Positions 11,624 to 22,730 of a stretch of 64,000 nucleotides of DNA are shown here, in pieces. Origin of the DNA: Gambelia wislizenii (Eukaryota > Chordata > Lepidosauria > Squamata > Crotaphytidae); NCBI GenBank assembly GCA_030847615.1, contig JAUMIR010000001.1, positions 265,731,187-265,795,186 on the forward strand, written 5' to 3'. The position numbers and the translations under genes are program-made. The stretch's first letter is position 1. Each line of letters opens with the position of its first letter. The notes beneath the pieces are model-generated. The model had not been told where the DNA came from. It ran no database searches and worked only from the letters and a program-made list of their open reading frames with translations.

Positions 11624-12122
11624 AGGTCTGTGTATTAAATAATGAGACTGATACAATAACCCATCTTTATTTATATGCCATACAATTCTAATGCTTGTCC
11701 CCTTCAATATATTCCCCTGTCACACTCACACACAAATGCAGCCTTGTTTCCCACTGGTTAAAGGCATGGAGCAGATCAGTTTCTGCCAGCTGTGTCAACA
11801 CATCTGCCATTTTCTTTTTACTGCATCAACTGACTCAAAATGTGTTCCTTTAAGCACTGATTCACTTTAGGGAAAAGAAAAAAATCACCTGGTGCCAAAT
11901 CTGATGAATATGGAGGATGTTCAAATGTAGTAATGCATTTATCAGGCAAAAACTGCTTCATAGAAAGTGCTGTATGAGCAAGTGCATTGTCTTGAAGAAT
12001 GCAACCATTTTCCCACAGTTCTGGCCTTTTTTCCCCTGACTCTCTCAGCTTTGTCAAAACATCCCTATAATAATGCTGGTTCACTGTTCTGCCTTCTGGA
12101 ACCCATTCTGCCAAAATTACAC
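11624..12122 (-). mobile_element. Mariner element, 5'-deleted copy
   Basis: Contains the C-terminal half of a mariner transposase (see CDS fragment 11818-12114). The outer end near 11624-11650 (ctgtgtattaaataatgag) looks like a mariner terminal repeat. The other end is lost: homology stops near 12122, just before the residues preceding the second catalytic Asp region would be expected. Confidence 0.75.
11818..12114 (-). pseudogene. Mariner transposase C-terminal fragment (DD34D)
   Basis: A 98-codon frame carries LQDNALAHTAL and YSSDLAPGDFFLFP. The Asp at residue 42 and the Asp at residue 77 are separated by exactly 34 residues, the DD34D spacing of mariner catalytic domains, and HPPYSSDLAP is a family signature. 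The N-terminal helix-turn-helix domain and the first catalytic Asp are absent, so the copy cannot encode an active enzyme. The natural stop codon appears to be kept. Best read as a 5'-truncated pseudogene of a cut-and-paste transposase. Confidence 0.85.
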
Positions 12123-13019
12123 CCTAATTACACCCAAAATTACAAAATGCAGCAGTGCATCTGTAGTAAGCAATGCAGTACAGCTAGCGCTGGTGGGTGG
12201 GGTGGAATTCTACTATAGTCAATCCTACTTGCAGCGGTGTGTACCTGCCTGAACTGGCAAGGTAAAGGGAAGCTACCTCCAGCATTCCTTTCTGAGTATG
12301 CATGAAACAGAGAGGAAAAAGAAAGAGCTGATAAGCCTGCCTCAATAGTTACCCCCACAAGAGAAGTAGAGACTGATGAAAGAAAAACTCATCCCTGGAT
12401 ACATTTTGAAAGAAACCTTTATGTAGTGTCCAGAAGGTTCAAAATGTCTTTCTTGACTTCAGCAAGGTTTCCCTAACATGGTTATTTCAGTTCACATGTG
12501 CATAACATTACTTCTGAATTTTCTGAAACATGTTGAACTGCTCTCCTTTTTTTTTCTTTTTTGTGGTGTAGGAACGCATTCCTATTCTTTCCATGTGATT
12601 TCTGCCACTGGTACCTATTTATTTATTTATTTTGTTAAGGACGTAATGTTCAGGAACACATCCACTTTGTTATCTGAGGTATACTTTTATTTGTGCCATT
12701 TCAGCAACCAATGGATAGGCTGTTGTACAGAATATAGGAACAGAGTGTACGGTAAGTAGAAAGCAGCCTTTAGTACTATGTAAGTGTCAAAGGATATTCA
12801 GACCATTTTACTTTGGTGTGAAAAGTAATTTTTTTCATGATCGACAGTCATGTTTTCAATTGACAATCACTTACCGAAACTGTGCACTTACCGAAATTGT
12901 GCACTATTAACACTTAGCATTTTAGGGTAATCACAGTATGTAGATCTTTCTGTGCGTTTTTATCAGTGACTATATACAATATTTTCTTTCTATTCTATTT
13001 TGCCAAATTATTTTAGCTT
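12123..13019. other. Unassigned non-coding DNA
   Basis: No gene or classifiable repeat seen. Near 12870-12910 a short phrase, cttaccgaaa(c/t)tgtgcac, is repeated in tandem. Confidence 0.35.
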
Positions 13020-14282
13020 CAAATTAATAATGGACCAGCTCTATCAGATGGGAGTAAGCAGGCACTGTCTTACAGTGGGTCCACTCCCATCTTGTGGGGC
13101 CAGCATCAGAGAATAGCATTAAGGGTTTTCTATTCAGCTCCGTGACCACTGAGCTGTGGGGTACCACAGGGCTCCATCTTGTCTCCCATTCTGTTCAACA
13201 TCTATATGAACTTACTAGAGGAGTTAATAAGAGGTTTTGGGGTGAAGAGCCATCAGTACACTGATCACACCCATTTCCACTTTTCCTTGTTACTGGAGCT
13301 GGCTGAGGCTATGCCTGGATGCTGTAACAGTCTGGATGAGGGCCAATAAACTGAGACTAAATCCTGGTAAGACAGAGCCTTTATGGATTGGATGTTCTCA
13401 AGTCTGGGAATTGCATAAGCAACCTACCCTGCATGAGGCTGCACTCCCCTGAAAGAGCAGGTGCACAGCTTGTGAGCACTTCTAGACACAACTTTGTCAT
13501 TAGAGACCCAAGAGGACTCTTTGGTTCAGAATGCTTGGTGCCTACTCTGACTGCTGTGTCAACTATGGAATTTTCTGGACAATGATAACATAGCCACAGT
13601 AGTCCACATGCTGGTAACTTTCTGATTAGACTACTGCAATGCACTCAGTGTGGGGCTGCCCTTTGAAGACGACTCAGAGGCTACAGCTAATGCAAAAAAG
13701 CAGCAGCAAGATTGTTGACCAAAGTACCATACAGACAACATAAAACACCAGTCTTAAAGGAACTGCACTGGCTAATTAACTTTAGGTCCAAATTCAACTG
13801 GTGGCAACAACATTTAAAGCCCTAAATGGTTTGGGACCTTGATATTGGAAATGAAGCCTCTCCCTATATATACCTGCTGAGAACTGAGGTTTGCAGGAGG
13901 ATCCCTCCTCTGTGTCCCACTAGTGGGAGCAATATGAAGTGGGAAGACATAGGAGAAAGCCATCTTGGTTGTGGTGCCCCTGTTGTGGAATGCTCTCCAT
14001 TGGAGACCTGACTGGTGCCAGCCTTGTTTTCTTTCTGGCAACAACCTAAAACATGGCTTTTTATTAAAGCCTTGGGAACCTATTTATTTTATAGTGTACA
14101 CGTACGTAGTTTTAAATTATTGTAGCTTTCAAAGCAGTTTTAGTTGTTGCTTTAATATATTTTTAAATTTTATTTCAAATGTTTATGGTTTTTAATCTGG
14201 AAGCATTTTAAACTGTGTGTATTGTAGGCCACCCTGAGGTTCCATGATAACAAGTGGCAAATCAGTTTAATTAAAAAAAAAA
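13020..14282 (+). mobile_element. L2 LINE, 5'-truncated
   Basis: From 13152 the plus strand encodes SCGVPQGSILSPILFNIYMN, the conserved L2 reverse-transcriptase motif, followed by GFGVKSHQYTDHTH where active elements have YADDTQ. Further on, VVVPLLWNALHW and LKHGFLLK (about 13965-14080) match the L2 C-terminus. It ends at an A run (14271-14282). The catalytic YADD is altered and stops are frequent, so the copy is dead. Confidence 0.8.
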
Positions 14283-14914
14283 AGTTAGAAAACCACATAC
14301 TTGTGTTGTCCTCCACAACACAGATACTGTGGCATGTTCTATCTTTGAATCGAGAAAGTTCATACAGACCTTATAACAGCACCCACAAATACTTATCCTT
14401 TATGTATATACTGTATTTAATCCCTGTTTAAGCCTTTCTAAGTTAACAGCCACCACCATATCTTGTGGCAGTAGATTTAATAAAACATGTGCAGAGAAGC
14501 ACATTCTGCCAATAACTTTTACTGGATGACTATCAGGCTCATCCCTGAATTCTAAGATTTGGAGTGGAGTTCATGGAGGACCCTGACATGAGGCTGCTTC
14601 CCTTGCCTAGGCCTCTGGAGTTTTGGAGAGAGGCCAGCCAGCCTTGTTGGCCTGGGAACGCTTGAACTCCACAGTGGCTCAAGGTCAAATCGTCCAGGTG
14701 CAAGCTGCCCTGAGAGGGAGGCATCTTTCCTCCCTGAATGTCTTTCTCACGCTGTGGGGTTTATCTGGGGGTTTGCTCTAGCTGTATTCAGTTTCGGCTT
14801 TGTTCTATGTTCCTGACACACGAATCCTTGCCAATAAAGAAATTTATTGATTGAATGTGAGCGTGTGTGCTTGGTACATCACAATGACCTTGAATTTTGG
14901 TACTAAAAAGAGGG
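14283..14914. other. Unassigned non-coding DNA
   Basis: The stretch at about 14390-14840 may be an old retroelement 3' part, but no motif allows a class to be named. Confidence 0.3.
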
Positions 14915-15369
14915 TGGTTGTTGAGTGCCTTCAAGTCATTTCTGACTTATGGAGACCCTAACATGAATGGGGTTTTCTTGGCAAGATTTGTTCACAGGGG
15001 GTTTGCTGTTGCCTTCCTCTGAAGCTAAAAGAGTGTGACTTGCCCCAGTGGCTTTTCATGGCTCATTCCATTTGCTGGGTTTTTGTCAGTCCAACAAATG
15101 GAATGAGATTTTCAACCCCAGAAATTTCTGCTGCAAGTTTGTACATTGCCCCTGAAGACGGCCATCAAAGTTATTATACAGTATGGGCTAAACTGCCTTG
15201 GGCTTGTTTCAAAGTTACCAATAAAGATGATCTACAGAGCATCTGGGGATGTATCTCCTCTTTTTTCTTCTGGATTCCATTGGGTGCTCTTTAGTATTTG
15301 TTTCTTCTGAGTGGGGATTTGAACCCTGCTCTCCAAGAGTTGTAGTCCAACGCTCAAACCACTACACAC
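14915..15369 (-). mobile_element. Sauria-type SINE split by a 245-bp insertion
   Basis: Two halves of one SINE lie in the same orientation. Positions 14915-15062 have the BovB-like tail (gtgccttcaagtcatttctg, acttatggagaccc) and 15308-15369 have the tRNA-like head with the complement of a Pol III B box (gatttgaaccc) and tgtagtccaac. Intact copies elsewhere join these blocks directly. The 15063-15307 sequence is therefore an insertion; it starts with an inverted pair cattccatttg/caaatggaatg. Confidence 0.75.
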
Positions 15370-15690
15370 AAAACGAGAGGCAAGTCCCAAATGTTGTAGT
15401 CTTTCCCCAGAGCAAAAGAGCACCTGAAAAAGCTGGCTGAAACATTCTTTCTCATGAGTAAGGGGAGGTAGGGAGAGCACCTGAAACAGCAGGTGTCGCC
15501 ACTTCAAGTTTCCTAGTAATGAAGAAAGTAAGTTAACCTCTCCCTTACTCATGAGAAAGAACGTTCCAGAGGTGTCGCCACTTCAAGTTTCCCAGTAATG
15601 AAGAAAGTGAAGGTTAACCTCTCCCTTACTCATGAGAAAGAACGTTCCAGCCTGCTGTTTCAGGTGCTCTCTCTACCCTGCCCTCCCCAA
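15370..15690. repeat. Hairpin-forming repeat containing a 79-81 bp tandem duplication
   Basis: Two tandem units (15491-15569 and 15570-15650) begin aggtgtcgccacttcaag and differ by few bases. They sit inside inverted arms: 15474-15493 is the exact reverse complement of 15651-15670. Each unit's ttactcatgagaaagaa also pairs with ttctttctcatgagtaa at 15446-15462. Class unknown. Confidence 0.8.
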
Positions 15691-16139
15691 TCCTTAGGAG
15701 ATAGGAACAGTGCGAAAGGAAAGTGAGCAGCAATTGGTGCTGAAATGGCCCTTGCTGAAAGGAAGGCACTGAACCTTCTGCTGTACTCTGTTGGCCACAC
15801 ACTGAAAAAAGGCTGCAATTAGGTGGCCACAATCAACCGGCCACACTGAAGTGGCAGCACTGAAATAGCCATGCTGAAGTGATCACGCTGAAGGGGCTGC
15901 GATTAATTGTCTCATTCCACAACCAGACCCAAGTTTATCTGTGTGCCATAAAAGCAGGACCTTTTCTCTGATCAATCATCTCAGGTCAGACTTCATCAAC
16001 ATAAGCCTTCCCAATGTGCCTCATGTTATAAATATAATGAACTGCATTTTGCCATTTTGTTTTCAAATCATGTAGTTCTAAGAGATCCTTTTGGCGTTCT
16101 TTGCAACACACATTGCTGTTCACTGCTCTGAATAATGAG
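15691..16139. other. Unassigned non-coding DNA
   Basis: A phrase about 15820-15900 repeats words such as ccacactgaagtggc and gctgaagtgatcacg in near-tandem fashion. Nothing coding is recognised. Confidence 0.35.
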
Positions 16140-16330
16140 CACACTGTACCACTCCACAGCCTGTTGTTAACTCCGGATCACTCACAAACCAGTTAAAAAA
16201 CACTGATCCCTGTGAGGGACCACATCTCATTTCTTCATCATGCCATTCATTCTTACTGCATGACACCATTTCCTAATTCAAAAGGCATTCAATCTTCTTA
16301 TTCAGTTATTTCCATAGGTATCTGTCAGGG
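16140..16330 (-). mobile_element. Old CR1/L3-like LINE fragment, part 1
   Basis: The wording aaaccagttaaaaaacactg and gatccctgtgagggaccac resembles the antisense of the CR1-type segment after the VPQGS motif (dpcGTP and cross-over N-T-R region), as seen much better preserved in the CR1 copy near 40000-40100. Highly degraded. Confidence 0.4.
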
Positions 16331-17837
16331 GAGGGCACTTGTCCCTTGCCCAGACTTCATAATTTATGTATTTTAATGACAAGAACAAGACACAGCCAGG
16401 TAGTTAGCAAGCGGTTTAGATGAGACCACTCCTACTGAGAGGCTGGCTGCCACATTTGGATTGCCTGCACTCCTCTGAAGGAGACAAGCCAGTGGGCAGC
16501 TTTGATTAATATTGTTTGTTCTAATCTAATGATGCGGCTTCTGCACATTTTACAAGATTGGGACACCTGAAAATGCAATGATAAAATATACCTGTTGCCA
16601 TGTAAGTTTTTATAAATAAGAGCTTCATTTTGCTATGGCTTTTATAGTAATGGGCTTGCTTACAACAGCTTCTGGACTTTTTAAATGTAACATATTTCCC
16701 TTTTTACCATCAGGAGACAGCAGTAGAGTAATCATCATGTTTATTGACCATGTTATCATAGCAGCCATGGGTGTCCACAGAGGGGAAGACAAGGAAGCAG
16801 TCCTCCCAGATAAAGTATAATTCTCAGATGCCTACTGTTAAAAGTGTCTGGCTCTTGTGGAAATAAATATTTGAAGCCAGATGTCTAGTCACTATTCTGT
16901 CCACTTGTTCTGTAAGCAGCTAGCATGCTCTTACAGTGGTTCAGCAGTGATTTTTTTTTAAGCAAATTAATTAAGTCATAGCAATGATTGATTCTCTCTC
17001 TCTTTCATGAATATCTTGGTTCATTTAAAAACCACTGCTTTGATCTAAGTAGGAAGTGATTACATCATTATGATGATGATGATGATATTGAGATTACCAT
17101 TATCCAAGAGTTTAGTGTAGCTTGTGATTGGGCAGTGGGGTTCCCTCCTCCCCCCCCCCCAACAGTAGATTTAAAATCAGGGACTCATGATATTTCTCAT
17201 TCTGATCTCATTTAAATGCTGAAATTGTGAATATTTTAAAATTACACTGCCAATTCATGTAGATAGATTCTTATTATATTATCAACATATTGCAGGGGAC
17301 ATGGGTGTAGCTGAAGATTATGGCTCTGCCTGATATTGTTATATCGATTTTATTGAGAGGAATTAGAAAACTATATGACCATTCTACAGCATAGTCAAGT
17401 GCTATTATTCAATTTTTTTGGTGAGTTGACTGTATATAGGAAAATGCAATGGGACTGTGAAGTTAATTATAGCAGGAGTGCAGTTTATTAACAGAGGAAG
17501 TCCAATTACATGGGGGTGAAAGGAATCAAGGTATCAGCTACAGGTGGGAAGACATCTTCTGGATACCTGGTCTATTCATTGGGGAATAACAGAGAAACAA
17601 GTCTAGCATGAATACCTCAGAGCCCAGGCCTATCTATCTTGGTTGACTCTGTGCCTAGATTACCAGAAACAGATGGTCTCTACTTTGAAACTATCAGGGA
17701 TTTCTTCATACATAAAATATTCATTTTCAAAAGAATACTTGGGAGATACAAAATCCAAGTAGTGGAAACATTCTTTTATGTTAAAGGATGTAACAGGGTA
17801 AAAAATAATGAACAGTCCAGTAGTAGTAGTAGTAGTA
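16331..17837. other. Unassigned non-coding DNA with short simple repeats
   Basis: Contains a GAT run (about 17070-17095) and a C run (about 17148-17160). No gene is recognised. This stretch separates two pieces that may belong to one ancient CR1-like LINE. Confidence 0.35.
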
Positions 17838-18010
17838 GTTCTTGTTGTGTGCCTTCAAGTTACTTCCGACTTATGGTGACCCTAGGGTGATTCTATCATG
17901 GGATTTGCTTGCCAAGATTTGCTCAGAGGGGGTTTGCCATTGCTGGCTGAGCAGGGATTTGAACCCTAGTCTCCAGAGTTGTAGTCCAACATGCAAACCA
18001 CTACACCACA
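17838..18010 (-). mobile_element. Sauria-type SINE, near full length
   Basis: On the plus strand one sees the tail first: an AGT microsatellite (17818-17838), gtgtgccttcaagttac, acttatggtgaccc. The head follows with the complement of a Pol III B box (gatttgaaccc) and gtagtccaac...accactacacc. The element is therefore on the minus strand. A tRNA-like head plus BovB-like tail defines Sauria SINEs, which are mobilised by BovB. Confidence 0.85.
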
Positions 18011-18619
18011 GTCCATGGCCCTTTAGAGTCCCCGACCCTGGTCAAAAATAACCTTTTCTCTTGCTGCTGCCAGATACCCCTGAAGACCCCAATACTAATA
18101 TGCACAGGTTGTTCACCAATATTTCCAAGATTATTCTAGAACATGAAGACCCTTTCCCTGACAAGTCTTGTGAAGCTAAAAATACTATGATAAGAGCAGT
18201 GCTGCTAGAAAATACCCAGCCCATTCTCATGTACAGTATTGACTTTACTCATCTGAGTTTTTCTCCACTCTTTGTCTCAGGTTTCCACACACACACACTC
18301 TTTAAAAATTACACAGACTTTTGTAGGTGTTCAGGAGCCCCCTTGTTTTATTGCATCAATGCCATCAAATTTCAAGGTCCATGAATTTCCTTCCTATCAT
18401 TTACAGACTTTATGTATATTCAATGTGATGCTAATTCTCAACATGTGTTAACAAGCGCATGCACAGAAAATGCACAGATGGTGGAATGGTGTGCAAGGCA
18501 TGCAGGGATTATACTGATAGACAACTATACAGCCTCCCCCCAAGGAAATACTTTTTTGGAAGTATACCAAGTCCACTGGATCTCCCCTATCCTTATGCTT
18601 GTTGACACTCCCCAATAGT
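18011..18619. other. Unassigned non-coding DNA
   Basis: A 107-residue frame at 18061-18384 begins immediately after the SINE but shows no domain or splice support. A CA run lies at about 18282-18298. Confidence 0.35.
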
Positions 18620-19020
18620 TCTAAGAGGGTGATGAAACAGGATTTCTCATAGCAGAAGGGATGAGATTTTTCCTCAGCAAGTCATTTTCTTTTTATGTAT
18701 TCATTAACTGAATCTTTTCCAACCAATTTACCTGTAACAGAAAAGAAGCTAATTGGGCTGTCACTCCCTACCCCATCCAAATCACTTTGAAAACAGGTTT
18801 GTATTATATTGTCTGATTTGCCAGTCCTTTAGCCCAGAGGCCAATTTTAGGATCAAACTGCCTATGTTTGTTAGAATATCATGAATTTCACACTTGAATT
18901 CTTTTAAAGACCTCTTCAGGTCGATACCATTTAGATTGGTCATTTGTTAATTTTTAATGTACCAGGTAAACTCTAAAATTTCATTTCTTGTCTTCTTTAT
19001 ACCTGCTCTTTAGACACCAA
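18620..19020 (-). mobile_element. Old CR1/L3-like LINE fragment, part 2
   Basis: Phrases such as gctaattgggctgtcactcc, gaaaacaggtttgtattat and gccagtcctttagccc match, in degraded form, the antisense of the CR1-type region upstream of the catalytic palm. Order and orientation fit the piece at 16140-16330, as if one element had been split. Confidence 0.4.
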
Positions 19021-19095
19021 CCATGAAACAGGTGTCTGTCCTGCTTTTTCCACCGTAGAGACAGGGACAAAGAATTGATTTCAATTTTCCTATAT

Positions 19096-19225
19096 GCAGC
19101 AGTGGGCAACTTGTGGCCCTTGAGATGTTAGCCTGCAATTTCCACTGGTCTTAGCCAGCATACCAAGGATGAGGAATGCTGCAAGTTGCATTCCAACAAC
19201 ATCTAGAGAGCCACATATTGCCCAT
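19096..19225. mobile_element. Palindromic MITE (ccctccagatgttg family), copy 2
   Basis: Left arm cagtgggcaacttgtggccc and right arm ggcc/agccacatattgccca with central tgcattccaacaacatct. Degraded relative of the copies at 3253 and 30976. Confidence 0.55.
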
Positions 19226-19280
19226 ATTTTATTGTGTAATGGGTAAAAAAACTTCCATGCATGGTTTCTTGTTTTTGATG

Positions 19281-19440
19281 TACAGTGGACCCTTGGTATC
19301 TGCTGGGGTTTGGTTCCAGGACCCCAACCCCCCACTGATACTAAAATCCATGGATGCTCAAGTCCCATGTTATACAATGGTGTAATAAAATGTGTCCCTC
19401 ATATAAAATGGCAAAATCAAGGTTTCCTTTTTGGATTTTT
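19281..19440. mobile_element. Tigger-like MITE, truncated (tacagtggaccc type)
   Basis: Begins tacagtggacccttggtatc followed by ggtttggttccaggacccc and gatgctcaagtccca. The intact copies at 33437-33670 and 60750-60985 share this body and have both inverted ends. Here the far end is missing. Confidence 0.65.
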
Positions 19441-19654
19441 TTTTCTAGCAATACAGTGCTCGAATCATTCTTTTGCTTGCCTTGCTTCATCTTATACTTG
19501 TTTTGCCAGCACATGTTGCTCTTCGTTGTTGTTGTTCTCCTTATTTGGGCAAGACTTCCATTCCAAGCAGGAAAGTCTTTCATCTCATATCGCTTCCTTC
19601 AGTCTGCTTGTTACCGACACGGGGCTACCTCTTGGAATTGTTGCTGCCTTAGAA

Positions 19655-20233
19655 TCTCTCTCTATATATTGCTTTTAGGTATGTTGCAGTTTCCAGTGTG
19701 CTGATTGGCCACTTAGGAATCTGACCAACCAATCAAAGTTCTGTTGGTCAGCCAATCAGCACACTGGGGGCAAGAACATGTGGAAGCTTCAGTACTTTCT
19801 AAACATGGTGGCGCAGAGGGCAGGGGGGATGTGCTGTTTGTAGCGTGTGCCTGAGTGCGTGGGGGGGAATAGGGGTGTGCGAGCCTGACGGGGTGGGGTG
19901 CCTGACATTGGGGGTGGAGGCACATGGCTGGCATCGGGAGGGGTAGGGGATGCACGCCTGGCATTGGGAGTGGGGGCACGTGCCTGGTGGTGGTGGGGTG
20001 AGGACGCACACCTGGCGGCAAGGGGTGGGGGGGCGCGCCTGGCGACAGCAGGGTGGGGGGCGCACGCCTGGCGGTGAGGGGGTATGCCTGGCATTGGGGG
20101 TGGGGACGCATGCCTGGCGGCGGGGGGTTGGGGGCACGCGCCTGCCATTGGGGGGTGGGGGGCACACCTGGTGGCAGGGAGGGAGTGGGGAGGGGCTGAG
20201 TTTGAAGGTGTATGTTACACTGGGTATAGCTAG
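19655..20233 (+). mobile_element. Helitron-like element with G-rich minisatellite, copy 2
   Basis: Starts TCTCTCTATATATTGC after an A and ends ...tatagCTAG. The block gtgtgctgattggcc...gccaatcagcacac is shared with copy 1 at 8887-9297. About 19900-20180 is a minisatellite of roughly 10 imperfect 20-30 bp units, each containing a G-run then gcacgcctgg or a variant. Overlapping proline-rich frames on the minus strand are by-products of the repeat. The base after CTAG is C rather than T, so the end may be mutated. Confidence 0.55.
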
Positions 20234-20656
20234 CTCAGTAACTATTGTGATTTTAAAGAATGTCTCCAACTGTTCTGGAGAGACCTGACTGTCCCTTTCA
20301 ACTTGCATTTAATGAGTTCCATCATTTGTGATAATTTTTTTTTAAATTAATGTGATCAAGTTGGACTTGCTTGATAACCTTTCCATTCAGTTTCACACCA
20401 CTGCTGCCATCTATTATTCCCACTCAATCCACTTACATCTCGCACCTGAGATAATCCTGGGAAGTGAAGTGAAGGAAACAATTGTTTCTCTGCAAGACTC
20501 TGCTTTATCCAGGCTCAGGGACTGATCCAGGAAATCTCTACCTACAAAGGGAATGACACCCAAAGTGAGTTCTTAGTGTTTCTTAATCTAATTCTTATAA
20601 GTCTAGATTTGAGTAATAGCAGCCATTTCTCTAGTGCCAATTTCTTCCAAGTGTAT

Positions 20657-20899
20657 TTATGGGTGCATCCAGACAGATTGAAAAGTCCCAGATATTGTTC
20701 CTGCTCTTTCCAATTTTATACTGGCTTAAAATAAACCGACTCAGGGAGCTGATATAAAAAGTCTCTGATCATACTAGGAGTTGACAGAAAATATTCTGGG
20801 ATAAACAAAATGTGTATGGATTTATCAAATAAAACCAGAAAGAACAGGAACAAAATCTGGGATGTTCTGGTCTTTTAAATCAGTACAGATGCGTCCAAT
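20657..20899. mobile_element. Palindromic MITE
   Basis: Left arm (gtgcatccagac; cccagatattgttcctgctc) pairs with the right arm (gaacaggaacaaaatctggg; gatgcgtccaata) in inverted orientation across about 240 bp. No coding sequence. Superfamily not resolved. Confidence 0.6.
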
Positions 20900-20931
20900 A
20901 ACTCAACTGACAAAAAACTTTTTTGCATAGA

Positions 20932-21154
20932 TACAGGTCAACTCCCGTATCCATAGGGGATATGTTCCAAGACTCCCCGTGGATACCTGAAGCCGTGGAT
21001 AATAGGGAACTCTATTATTTTCAATGAGAGAAACTCCAGAAGTTGACCATAGAATCACATTGGAGGACCTAGAAATGCCTAGAGAGAACATATTTTTTCA
21101 GACATGGATAAATGAAACCATGGATACCAAATCTGTATCAGGGGTTGACCTGTA
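20932..21154. mobile_element. Tigger-like MITE (tacaggtcaa type), copy 1
   Basis: Ends tacaggtcaactcc and ggggttgacctgta form terminal inverted repeats with TA edges. Interior: tggatacctgaagccgtgga, gaccatagaatcacattgga. Nearly the same element is at 55718-55941. Confidence 0.8.
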
Positions 21155-21333
21155 GCAAATCTGTACAGGGGTTGAATTGTACTGTGCTAACAGATTCCCT
21201 TATTCATTCAAGTTCCAAAATGCTGGGAAATTCAACTGTTAAGGGAGCTACACCCTTAACTGACATATTGTTTATGCAGTATGTATATTGTAAGGTATGC
21301 TACTACATAGAGTCCCTTGTTCTGCTCTCTAGA

Positions 21334-22730
21334 AATGTAGAGAAGAGAACAAGGGTCTCTATGTAACATTTGTTGACCTCATCAAAGCCTTCAACACTGT
21401 GAATAGAAAAGGTCTGTAGCAGATCCTGGAAAGACTAGGATGTCCCCCCAAATTCCTCAAAATGATTATCTTGCTACATTAGGGCCGGCACGGACAAGTC
21501 AGATATGGCAATGCTCTTTCAGAGCCCTTTCTAATAACTAATGGAGTGAAGCAAGGTTGTGTTCTTGCTCCAACTTTATTTACAATCTTCTTCAGCATGA
21601 TGCTCCAAAGAGCTACGACAGAGCTCGAAGAAGACGACGGCATCTATATACGTTACCGTACGGATGGTAGCTTGTTTAACTTAAGCCGTCTGAGGGCTCA
21701 CACTAAGACACTAAACTATCTAGTCCGTGAGCTGCTCTTCGCCGATGATGCTGCCCTTGTTGCCCACACAGAAGCAGCTCTGCAGTGCCTAACATCCTGC
21801 TTTGCAACAGCTGCAGAGCTGTTTGGGCTGTAAGTCAACCTGAAGAAAACGGAAGTTCTCTACCAGCCTGCACCACAGGACAAACACCATCATCCCCACA
21901 TTGCCGTCGGCAAATCTGTGCTTAAGTCCATTCAGAAGTTCACCTACCTGGGAAGCATCATCTCCTCAGATGCCAAGATTGACAAAGAGATCGATCACAG
22001 ATTAGCAAAGGCATATAGCGCATTTGGAAGACTTTACAAAAGAGTCTGGAGTAACAAACACCTGAGGTGAAGCACAAAAATCAGTGTGTATAGAGCCATT
22101 GTACTGTCTATTCTCCTTTATGGGTCTGAAACATGGGTCATCTATCGCTACCACTTATGACTCCTCAAACGCTTTCATCAGTGCTGTATATGTACAATCC
22201 TAAATATACACTGGACTGACTATGTGATGAATGTTGCTGTCCTTGAGCAAGCAGGGATCACCAGCATTGAGGCCATGATATTGAGAACACAGCTGCGCTG
22301 GGCAGGGCACGTTTCTAGGGTGGAGGACCATCACCTCCCAAAAATAGTACTCTACGGTGAATTCACCATGGGTCAGAGTAAGAGGGGCGCTCCAAAAAAC
22401 GATACAAGGACTCCCTGAAACAACACCTCAGGCTCGGCCAACTTGATCACCAACAATGGTCTACCCTGGCCTCACATCAGGAGGCATGGAGACGCACTAT
22501 CCACAATGCTGCAGCCTTATTTGAGAGCTCACGCCGAACAAGTCTTGAAAAGAAATGACAATGCAGAAAGAATCACAACCTGGAAACATCGCCTAAGGAG
22601 ACCTTCTGCTGTGCTTTCTGCAACCGGACATGTTTCTCTCGGATTGGCCTTTTCAGTCATCAGCGCGCTTGCAGAAAGTGCGGAATGAGTCCTTCCTGAA
22701 TCTTCATTTGCGAAGAAAAGCCAGAGAGAA
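21334..22730 (+). mobile_element. LINE with FADD reverse transcriptase (family X), 5'-truncated
   Basis: The plus strand, in broken frames, encodes TFVDLIKAFNTVNRKGL, NGVKQGCVLAPTLF, LLFADDAALVAHTEAALQ, a thumb region (FTYLGSIISSDAKIDKEIDH) and a C-terminal zinc-finger-like C-x2-C...H segment. It ends gaagaaaagccagagagaag, the (GA)n-type 3' end shared with copies at 34004-34978 and 52538-52866. The first catalytic Asp position reads Asn (AFNTV) and stops occur, so it is inactive. Clade (RTE-, Nimb- or other) not resolved. Confidence 0.8.
21546..21833 (+). pseudogene. Reverse transcriptase palm fragment of LINE family X
   Basis: A 95-codon open segment contains KQGCVLAPTLFTIFFSMML (residues 2-20) and the metal-binding LLFADDAAL (residues 63-71; FADD at 21738-21749). 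It ends at a stop after ELFGL where family members continue with EVNLKKTE, so the stop is a point mutation. The same protein continues in other frames to about 22700. Confidence 0.8.

Noticed and set aside
17838..18010. tRNA gene suggested by the Pol III B box
   Set aside because: The B box belongs to a SINE head. A cloverleaf with intact acceptor and anticodon stems was not seen.
19713..20308. Overlapping Pro/His-rich minus-strand frames of 119-169 codons
   Set aside because: All arise from the G-rich minisatellite of the Helitron-like element, and all three frames look alike.
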